A DNA stretch of 26,750 nucleotides from NCBI GenBank assembly GCA_024636215.1, contig JAGXHL010000001.1, positions 1-26,750 of the forward strand. Direction: 5' to 3'. The stretch is from Deltaproteobacteria bacterium (GTDB lineage Bacteria > Desulfobacterota > Desulfuromonadia > Desulfuromonadales > BM103). The position numbers and the translations under genes are program-made. A model generated the notes under the pieces. That model did no database searches, had not been told where the DNA came from, and worked only from the letters and a program-made list of their open reading frames with translations. The first letter of the stretch is position 1, and every line of letters starts with the position of its first letter. Shown in pieces: positions 1 through 6,060 of this stretch.

Positions 1-226
1 GAACGGGGTTTTCGACGCAGGGTCTGCAGGTGGAATCCTGGGAACATTGGCGTTGTATTTTTCATGGCCAATTATGCCATTTTTAGCCAATATTTTCAGC
101 TACTTTCCCTTGCTAGAAGTGCTTAAACTAGCGCCATTCACTGGTGTCCCATAAATTGCTCAATTTCTAATTAACGGTCGAAATGAGCAAAAATGGTCGA
201 GCCCTACAAACCCTGATCAATAATAA
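1..226. other. Left-edge region without a confident gene
   Basis: No gene can be supported here. One plus-strand frame is open from the window edge to a TAA at 152-154 (about 50 codons, hydrophobic, ending FTGVP), but it has no recognisable motif and its start is outside the window. Positions 143-152 (GGTGTCCCAT) are the exact inverted copy of 4587-4596, which may mark the edge of an old mobile element. The 12-mer ACAAACCCTGAT at 206-217 is a short motif that recurs next to other gene ends in this window. Confidence 0.3.
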
Positions 227-265
227 ATGGCCACCAGGAGTTGATCCAGGTGGCCATAGTTTTTT
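227..265. terminator. Strong hairpin terminator, possibly bidirectional
   Basis: Positions 227-235 (ATGGCCACC) pair perfectly with 249-257, an inner GGA/TCC pairing extends the stem, and the loop is about 5 nt. On the plus strand it is followed by six T residues (260-265), a classic intrinsic terminator for a transcript entering from the left. On the minus strand it lies 90 bp past the stop codon of the 347-2377 kinase and is followed by the A/T-rich stretch TTTATTATTGATC and then CAGGGTTTGTAG, so it probably also ends that transcript. Confidence 0.7.
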
Positions 266-346
266 GGATTAATGAGCTTCCTAAATATCTCTATCAAAAA
301 GAAGCCGTTTTTCTTCTCGGAAGTGGTGACATATAAGAAACGCAGC

Positions 347-2377
347 TTATGCCTCAGGAAGTGTAAAGAAGAACGTCGTGCCGTGACCAAATCCTTCTGA
401 CTCAGCCCAGATACGCCCACCATGAGATTCAATGATTCGTTTGACAATCGCCAGACCGACACCTGTGCTATCAGATTCTGCATCAAGTTTCTCAAACAGA
501 CCAAAAACTTTATCCAAGTATTGAGACTCGATACCTATGCCGTTGTCTTTGACGTAACAGATTAATTCTTCTTCGTTTCTGGTTACACCAATTTTGACAT
601 GAGAACCGCCATTTGCAGAACGAGAATATCTGGAGGCATTTACCAGCAGATTCTCAAAGACCTGTAAAAGGTATTGTCTGTCAACCTTAACATCAGGCAA
701 TCCAGGTTCTATTTCAAGGGTCGTGTTGTTCTCAGAGATCACACCCGAAACACTTGCTTCTTTGACCAAACCTTCCAAGCTGACAATTTCACTTGGATTT
801 ATTTTGACACCGACCCGCGAAATCTCAAGAAGTTCGCTAAGTAATTGCCCCATACGTTTTGCAGCATTAGATACTATATCAAGGCTATTATTGACCTGTT
901 CCTGATCGCCTGAGGCTATGTAATTCTTAGCCATATCGCAAAAGCCGCTAATCGTAATTAACGGTGACTTCAGGTCATGGGAGACAGTGTAAATAAATCG
1001 TTCTTGCTCCGCTGTTTTGTCCTGAAGTTGAGCGATTAGATGCTCCCTCTCTGCCTCCTCTCGTTTGCGTTTTGTGATGTCGTTTGCTGTACTGATTACC
1101 AAACGTCTCTCATCCTTAAGTTTACCCAATGGTGCAGATGAAAAATCCCAAACTTGGAACTCGCCAGATTTAGTTCTGATCGTGAACTCCCCTTCATGCA
1201 CCGTTGTATCACTTTCAAAGAGAGAATCTATGACCTCTTGGACAGCCTCCATCTTTTCGCCATTGGCCTTCAAGGTCCAATCATAAATTGTCGGGATATC
1301 GCTGTGAGTGTAGCCGGTTAACTCCGTCAATGTATCATTGATCCGTACGACTTCACCGTCTTCTGCGTGAATCATAATCGGGAAGGGTGCATTCATAATG
1401 CCGCGCCGAAACTGATCTTCGGTTTCACGGAGGTTTTCCCCTTGTGTCCTTAGTTCGTTTGTTGCCTTTTCAACCTCAACATGAAGGTAATACTGTCTTG
1501 TATAAAAAAAGAAACATAAAGAACTAGCCAACAACGAAAACATTCCATTTAGGATAAACAGAAAGCCCTTAATGTTGCTCGTCAACCCCAGATTATCAAG
1601 AGACAAAGCAATTTCCCATTGACCATCTGGAAGGGGAATCGTTTCTATTAGTGGATTACTCTCAAAGACACCAGAATCGCCCCAGAAAGAATCGCCTCCG
1701 GCAACGCGGATGGAGAAGTCGCTAGTTTGTTCCACACCTCCTGCAATCAGCATTCTTGGGACGTTGAGAACCATTACAGTAAACCCCCAGAATTGATTAT
1801 TCTGGTAGATAGGAAGCCGGGAAACCAAGCCGAGACTTCCGTCCTGGCGTAAAGGGTACGGACCGCTGAGTCCAATCCTTCCGCTTTCGATGGTTTGTTT
1901 TACCTTTTCGACTACATGTGGGCGTTTGTCTGTCAACAGGTTATGGCCGAGGGCTTCTTCGGTGATCTCATTGACTGGGTAGATATATAAGTGGATGCCG
2001 GCAGGTGAAATTGAGACAGATCGGATGTCGGGCACAGTTGTAAAAATTTCTTTCAGAAAAAGATCAACAGCTTCAGGAGAATAGCTGTGCCCAGCTTCGT
2101 CAAACTGTTCAAAATTAGTGACCACATAAGCGCGGATCCCGTACAGTAAAACAAAACGGCGATCTAAGGCATGGGTTATTGAACTGGATTTTGACGCTAA
2201 GATTCTCCCTAGAGCCCCCTGCTGTTGTTGCTTAAGAAATGACTCATATTTGTTAATTACATACCAGCCAACGGCAAAAACAACAAAGAAAACCAGCAAG
2301 GAGGAGAATAGTGTTTTAGCCCTGTTATTCTCAGTTGTGCGCACCATCCAGCGTAATCTCCTTATACGAACAGACAT
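347..2377 (-). CDS. Membrane CHASE-PAS sensor histidine kinase
   Basis: A 676-residue membrane-bound sensor kinase. A transmembrane helix at about residues 20-42 is followed by an extracytoplasmic CHASE-like domain (about 60-230; conserved-looking stretch SVSISPAGIHLYIYP), a second transmembrane helix (about 267-292), a PAS domain (about 320-435), a HisKA domain with phospho-accepting His467 in SHDLKSPL, and a HATPase_c domain with NLLVNASRYS, DNGIGI and GVGLAI boxes. CHASE domains sense small extracellular ligands; the ligand here is unknown. There is no receiver domain and no adjacent response regulator, so its partner is elsewhere. The ATG at 2377 follows the conserved leader block; an alternative ATG at 2347 (residue 11) has a better Shine-Dalgarno, AAGGAG, 10 nt upstream. 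An IS1111 element sits just upstream of its promoter. The kinase assignment is secure; the exact start is not. Confidence 0.92.
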   Translation of the reverse strand: MSVRIRRLRWMVRTTENNRAKTLFSSLLVFFVVFAVGWYVINKYESFLKQQQQGALGRILASKSSSITHALDRRFVLLYGIRAYVVTNFEQFDEAGHSYSPEAVDLFLKEIFTTVPDIRSVSISPAGIHLYIYPVNEITEEALGHNLLTDKRPHVVEKVKQTIESGRIGLSGPYPLRQDGSLGLVSRLPIYQNNQFWGFTVMVLNVPRMLIAGGVEQTSDFSIRVAGGDSFWGDSGVFESNPLIETIPLPDGQWEIALSLDNLGLTSNIKGFLFILNGMFSLLASSLCFFFYTRQYYLHVEVEKATNELRTQGENLRETEDQFRRGIMNAPFPIMIHAEDGEVVRINDTLTELTGYTHSDIPTIYDWTLKANGEKMEAVQEVIDSLFESDTTVHEGEFTIRTKSGEFQVWDFSSAPLGKLKDERRLVISTANDITKRKREEAEREHLIAQLQDKTAEQERFIYTVSHDLKSPLITISGFCDMAKNYIASGDQEQVNNSLDIVSNAAKRMGQLLSELLEISRVGVKINPSEIVSLEGLVKEASVSGVISENNTTLEIEPGLPDVKVDRQYLLQVFENLLVNASRYSRSANGGSHVKIGVTRNEEELICYVKDNGIGIESQYLDKVFGLFEKLDAESDSTGVGLAIVKRIIESHGGRIWAESEGFGHGTTFFFTLPEA

Positions 2378-2442
2378 TGCTTTCTCAGAAATCTACATAA
2401 ATAAGACTCGACCAACTTATATGAAAGCAGTCGAGCCGTCAA
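2378..2442 (-). promoter_or_regulatory. Promoter and leader of the CHASE kinase
   Basis: Read on the minus strand: a -35 TTGACG (2442-2437), a 17-bp spacer, a candidate -10 TAAGTT (2419-2414), 7 bp, TCTTATTTATGTAG (2406-2393), 5 bp, and TGAGAAAGCA (2387-2378) abutting the ATG. The same ordered blocks with identical spacing occur upstream of the 1439-aa kinase (24950-24886), while the bases between blocks have diverged. CTCGAC/GTCGAG around 2408-2435 could form a stem across the promoter. The block starting near TCTTATTTATG overlaps the expected transcription start and may be an operator or a conserved 5' leader. Confidence 0.6.
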
Positions 2443-2461
2443 AATTCTAATGGTCCCAAAT

Positions 2462-2472
2462 ATGGTCTCCCC
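2462..2472 (+). repeat. IS1111 left sub-terminal inverted repeat
   Basis: ATGGTCTCCCC, a perfect inverted match to 3847-3857. It lies about 10 bp inside the inferred IS end at 2452, the sub-terminal placement typical of IS1111-group elements. Confidence 0.8.
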
Positions 2473-2744
2473 CCTATATGCAAGGGCTTTGTGATGAATG
2501 CGAGGGACAAGTTTGCTGCCATATATCCGGCCTCTTTATGACGGCTGTTAAACCGTCGGGCCTTAATGAATTACGCGCGCATCGTCCTAATCATAAGTTC
2601 GTTTTTTAGAAACCGATGGGACGGTCAGGTTTTCAATGCGCCGGTCTAACCTGTTTCGTCATTATTAATCACGTAGCCTTCGCAATTTCTGGTGGGAGCC
2701 TTCCTTTCGTTTTTCAGTAACTGCCTGTTGATCCGCTGATTAAG
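2473..2744 (-). ncRNA. Candidate seekRNA/bridge-RNA region of the IS
   Basis: This is the non-coding end downstream of the transposase, where IS1111-group elements encode their guide RNA. On the minus strand CGTCC (2623-2619) pairs with GGACG (2587-2583); alternatively CATCG (2618-2614) pairs with CGATG (2584-2580). Either stem closes a loop of about 30 nt containing two target-like segments: TTCTAA (2611-2606) and AACTTATGATTAG (2599-2587). The first equals the plus-strand flank left of the IS, the second equals the minus-strand reading across the rejoined site. A separate GACGG/CCGTC hairpin lies at 2540-2557. The exact RNA ends cannot be read from sequence. Confidence 0.65.
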
Positions 2745-3767
2745 CTAATTACGCAAGGTCGTTTCATATCTTGTATTGTACCTCAGAACAGCCCAGCCCA
2801 TACGCGCCATCTTGTTCGCCAACGCAACAACGGCTTTGTTCCATCCTCTTCTTTCTCGAATACGATTTATCCATCTACTCAAAGGGTCGTCCCGGTTGGC
2901 TGCGTGAAGAACGACGGTACGAGCGCCATGAACTAAGAGCTTACGCAGATATTTATCACCGCGCTTACTGATCCCCAGAAGAACATTTTTGCCGCCTGTG
3001 CTGTGCTGCCGAGGTACCAGGCCAAGTGATGCTGCGGCATGCCGCCCGCGAACATAAGCACTCCCATCACCAATCGTGCTGCGGAAAGCACTCGCAACAA
3101 TCGGCCCGAAACCAGGAATGGTTTGCAAGCGCTGGCAGGCGTCATCCTGTTTGCTCAGAATCTCCAACTCCTTTGCGTAAAACGCAATATGCTCATCCAG
3201 CTCAACAAGCTGCTCATAGCGTCGCGCCAATAGATTGCGAAACCGAAGGCTCAACCCATTGTCGGCATCTTCCAGCAGTTCCGGGATCTTCTTACGAAGA
3301 ACCGCCAGCCCTTTTGAAAAACTGATACCGTATTCGCCGAGCAAGCCCCGTGTCGAGTTGCTCAGGGCGGTGCGGTCACGAAGGCACTGGGAGCGCATCC
3401 GATGGATGGCTTGCATGTCGTGCTCTTCGGTTGTTTTGACGGCGACGAACGAAATCTTGGGTCTATCTAGTGATTCGGCAATAGCTCGCGCATCATTGTA
3501 ATCGTTCTTGTTGCCTTGAACCAATGGTTTCACGTGCTGAGCTGGTACCAGCTTTACGTCATGGCCAAGGGCACGCAATTCGCGTCCCCAGTAGTGGGCG
3601 GTAGCACAGGCTTCCATGCCGACCCGGCACGGTGGCAACTGAGTAAAGAAATGACGAACCTGATTGCGGCGCAGCATACGTTTCTTTACCTCTTTATTGT
3701 GTTCATTGAAACAGACAACGTGAAAAACGTTTTTTGCCAAGTCCAAGCCGACAGTGGTAATATTCAT
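2745..3767 (-). CDS. IS110-family (IS1111 group) DEDD transposase
   Basis: A 340-residue RNA-guided recombinase of IS110 type. The RuvC-like N-terminal domain shows the acidic tetrad Asp9 (GLDLAKN), Glu52 (GMEACATA), Asp89 and Asp92 (KNDYNDARA). The C-terminal Transposase_20 domain has IPGFGPIVASAF, and Ser267 lies in GISKRGDKYLR, the position of the proposed nucleophilic serine in this family. The C-terminal motif GLVPRQHSTGGK is typical of the IS1111 subgroup. Length is normal for the family, no frameshift is visible and all key residues are present, so it looks active. The start has a clear Shine-Dalgarno (GAGGAG, about 6 nt upstream of the ATG at 3767). Confidence 0.95.
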   Translation of the reverse strand: MNITTVGLDLAKNVFHVVCFNEHNKEVKKRMLRRNQVRHFFTQLPPCRVGMEACATAHYWGRELRALGHDVKLVPAQHVKPLVQGNKNDYNDARAIAESLDRPKISFVAVKTTEEHDMQAIHRMRSQCLRDRTALSNSTRGLLGEYGISFSKGLAVLRKKIPELLEDADNGLSLRFRNLLARRYEQLVELDEHIAFYAKELEILSKQDDACQRLQTIPGFGPIVASAFRSTIGDGSAYVRGRHAAASLGLVPRQHSTGGKNVLLGISKRGDKYLRKLLVHGARTVVLHAANRDDPLSRWINRIRERRGWNKAVVALANKMARMGWAVLRYNTRYETTLRN

Positions 3768-3846
3768 CTCGGTCTCCTCTCGTCTTACGTTGATGGTAAG
3801 TTACTTACTCTCCATCATGGCGCATAGACGCCGATTTGGATAGCGA

Positions 3847-3857
3847 GGGGAGACCAT
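3847..3857 (-). repeat. IS1111 right sub-terminal inverted repeat
   Basis: GGGGAGACCAT on the plus strand, a perfect inverted copy of 2462-2472, located 5 bp inside the inferred IS end at 3862. Confidence 0.8.
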
Positions 3858-3912
3858 TTCATCATAAGTTGATCCAACTCTAATGAAGATACAAAATCGG
3901 CAATTTTGGATA

Positions 3913-3940
3913 AGTCCCACAAACCCTGCATTCTGGGACT
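3913..3940 (-). terminator. Hairpin after the truncated gene
   Basis: AGTCCCA (3913-3919) pairs perfectly with TGGGACT (3934-3940), directly at the TGA stop of the minus-strand frame. The loop contains CAGGGTTTG, the motif found near other gene ends here. There is no good U tract, so efficiency as a terminator is uncertain. Confidence 0.45.
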
Positions 3941-4491
3941 CAACTACTCAAAATATTCAGCAAAGAGTTGGATTTATCTATCAACTTACCTCTTTCTTCG
4001 AATGAATCTACGTGCTCAAGAGCATGAAATATTTCAATAAATCGCTTTTTAATACGACGGAATTCAAATGAGCCATACAACCCTCTCATCCATTGAACCT
4101 CATCCTCTGTAATTTTTCTTCTGATTTCGAAAGGGAAGTCTTCTACATAATCAATTTCAGCAAAATTTGAGGAATGCCACATGTCATACTTCTGTACGTT
4201 TTCACCGAGTATAGTCGGGATTAGATACAGATTTGAAAGCATTGCTTCTCCAAACAGATATTTTGCATCACTGTCTTTCCCCATTCGATGTAGCATCAAA
4301 GCCCAGCAAATCTTCTGGATTGGTTCTCCTGCATCATCTGTAAATTCACTAGAATACCAGTCTAAATATGTTTGTGATTTATCCAAATCACCCAACATGA
4401 AGTAAAGGTAAAACAGTACGTAGCGCTTTCCACTGCCATCGTCTATAAATCCATAAGTTTTTTTCTTTTGTAAGCGCAGATTTATAGCCTG
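3940..4491 (-). pseudogene. N-terminally truncated tetratricopeptide-like hypothetical protein
   Basis: The minus-strand frame is open from 4491 (just after an in-frame TAA at 4492-4494) to the TGA at 3940. The first ATG at 4398 would give 152 residues, but the upstream in-frame translation (KKKTYGFIDDGSGKRYVLF, then YLYFMLGDLDKSQTYLDWY) reads as genuine protein continuous with the rest. The pattern of a helix ending LGDLDKSQTYLDWYSSEFTDDAGEP followed by ALMLHRMGKDSDAKYLF (given here as two pieces) resembles TPR-type helical repeats. I therefore read this as the C-terminal part of a larger gene whose 5' end is missing. No start codon with a ribosome site is seen upstream of 4398. Function is unknown. 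Confidence 0.5.
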
Positions 4492-5039
4492 TTATCAGCT
4501 TTTTAATTTACGGTTCTGTATCTGGAAAAACAAACATGCAACCTCATATATTCTGAGAGTAAAACCCGCCCCAAATGCAGCGTTCAATGGGACACCCGCC
4601 GCCCGCCGCTAGCGTAAATAAAAGAGACGATGGTTTCAGGAAGGAAAAGGGTCAGGCGGTCGTGGGTTGAACGAGAGGAGAAAAATTATCAGCCTATTCT
4701 CTCTTGCAATTCTCTCCCCGTAAAAACAAGTGATTGCGATGAGAACATGATCTGATACTGTTAATCCGCTTGTGTTCATTTGACATCAGATGGGGGTCGT
4801 TATGCTTGAATCCCCTTTCGGTTGAATCAACAAAGAATGGGTTCTCTTTTTATCGATGCGCAAAGTCAGCCATGTTTGTGACATGTCGCGATGGTCACGT
4901 TCTATGTCTCCTCGCGATACGATGATTAGGTGGACAGATACCTCCAACGCACCCTATATCACTCATTTTGAAATCGATCGAAAATCTGGTGAGTGTTCTT
5001 AATTTTGTATCATTGTAACGGTAAAAATGCCTCACTTGA
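4492..5039. other. Intergenic region, probably decayed or rearranged DNA
   Basis: No coding frame of useful length and no RNA gene is recognised. It contains the inverted 10-mer ATGGGACACC (4587-4596), matching 143-152 in opposite orientation; a C/G-rich stretch (4594-4612); a weak stem between GAGGAGAA (about 4674-4683) and TTCTCTC (about 4698-4705); and small palindromic stretches around 4872-4902. The lost 5' end of the neighbouring truncated gene suggests that a deletion or mobile-element event occurred here. Confidence 0.4.
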
Positions 5040-5067
5040 TTGGTTAGGCACGATATAGGTGTATACT
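5040..5067 (+). promoter_or_regulatory. Possible promoter of the NarL-type regulator
   Basis: TATACT (5062-5067) is a good -10. A weak -35, TTGGTT (5040-5045), lies 16 bp upstream; TTGATT at 5036 would be 20 bp away. The predicted start lies about 15 nt before the ATG at 5089. Confidence 0.35.
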
Positions 5068-5088
5068 GGATGGTGTGAGGGGAAAGCC

Positions 5089-5736
5089 ATGAAAATCAAA
5101 ACACTTCTTGCCTTTAAACAAAAAATAATGCGCGAAGGGATTCGTACCCTTCTGGAAAAATACGACGATTTTGAAGTGGTGGCCGAAGCCGGCAACGGCG
5201 AAAGCACGGTTGTCCTTACCGGTGAGCATAAACCGGACGTAGTCATAATGGATGTAGCCCTGCCCGGTTTGGACGGCATCGAGACCACCCGCCGCATTAT
5301 CGACAAAGCCCCCGGCACCAAGGTGATCGCTTTGACGATGAATCTGGAAAAATGTTCTGTAGTTGAAATGCTCAAAGCAGGAACAAGCGGTTACGTGCTG
5401 ATGGAGAGTGCCTTCGATGAGCTGGTTGGCGCCATCCACGAGGTTGTCTCCGGCAGTACCTACCTGAGCGCTCCTGTTATCAAAATGGTACTCGGCGAAT
5501 ATGTTCACAAGCAACTGAGCGAAAAAGTCACTATATTTTCAATTCTTACGACCAGAGAGCGTGAGGTCCTCAAGCTTGTTGCCGAAGGGCGCAGTACCGC
5601 GCAGATTGCCACCGACATTAATATCAGCGTAAAAACCGTTGATACCCACCGCCAGCACATCATGGATAAACTTAACATAAGGGGCATAGCCGATCTCACC
5701 AGATACGCTATCCACGAAGGAATCTCACCTCTCTAG
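5089..5736 (+). CDS. NarL/FixJ-type regulator with degenerate receiver
   Basis: A 215-residue protein: N-terminal receiver (about 3-120) and C-terminal LuxR-type HTH (about 150-212; LTTREREVLKLVAEG, then ISVKTVDTHRQHIMDKL). It binds DNA by family knowledge; targets are unknown. The receiver keeps the phospho-acceptor Asp55 (VVIMDVALPG) and the switch Thr (VIALTMN), but the acidic pair normally found in the LLADDH motif is replaced (LLAFKQ, Phe9 and Lys10), and the conserved lysine of GYLLK is methionine (GYVLM). It probably cannot coordinate Mg2+ or be phosphorylated normally, so it may work constitutively or through another signal. The ATG at 5089 has GAGGGG seven bases upstream; a GTG at 5059 is in frame but lacks such a site. 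It lies 324 bp before the kinase operon and may be transcribed separately. Confidence 0.9.
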   Translation: MKIKTLLAFKQKIMREGIRTLLEKYDDFEVVAEAGNGESTVVLTGEHKPDVVIMDVALPGLDGIETTRRIIDKAPGTKVIALTMNLEKCSVVEMLKAGTSGYVLMESAFDELVGAIHEVVSGSTYLSAPVIKMVLGEYVHKQLSEKVTIFSILTTREREVLKLVAEGRSTAQIATDINISVKTVDTHRQHIMDKLNIRGIADLTRYAIHEGISPL

Positions 5737-6060
5737 CAGTAACCTCTCATCAAGTTTTCTCTCCCGGTCGCTCCGAAAATCCGACACGGAGTATCAGTAC
5801 TTCCCCCGATAGTAATAATCTCTTGAGAAGCGTAAATTTAAAATTTTCCATTATAACAAACCCAAGTGCCAGACCACAGCTGGAGATTCCTGTTGAGCAT
5901 GGACTCTAGTCTGTGGACTCCGATTCGGGGCATGCATGTCGCCGCGGCATTATTAACAACCACGAGTCCACGCTGAGTTGGGGATGCATCTGTTTCTGCA
6001 AAAAGAGTTTATTTACCATCTGCACACAAGGTGAATTAAAGGGACACTGGAGGGTTACCA
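5737..6060 (+). other. Upstream region of the plus-strand kinase operon
   Basis: No gene is seen. It contains an 8-bp inverted repeat, GTGGACTC (5913-5920) and GAGTCCAC (5964-5971), separated by 43 bp, which could be an operator or a long hairpin. A weak CTCCG/CGGAG stem at about 5773-5793 may end the preceding regulator. No convincing sigma-70 or sigma-54 promoter was identified, though the gene at 6061 must be expressed from here or by read-through. Confidence 0.4.

Larger units (their letters stand above)
2452..3862 (-). mobile_element. Complete IS110-family element, IS1111 group
   Basis: About 1.41 kb. It carries one DEDD transposase gene with a long non-coding stretch downstream (2462-2744) and a short one upstream, the layout known for the IS1111 group. 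Sub-terminal 11-bp inverted repeats lie at 2462-2472 and 3847-3857, another group feature. The ends were placed by rejoining the flanks at a shared AT dinucleotide (2450-2451 and 3861-3862). This recreates CTAATCATAAGTT, which is repeated exactly inside the non-coding region at 2587-2599. No longer target duplication is seen, as expected for this family. The element interrupts the upstream region of the 347-2377 kinase. Confidence 0.85.

Noticed and set aside
5045..5065. Sigma-54 promoter (GGCAC ... ) upstream of the NarL-type regulator
   Set aside because: TAGGCACGATATAGGTG has only the GGCAC half; the required TTGC element is missing.
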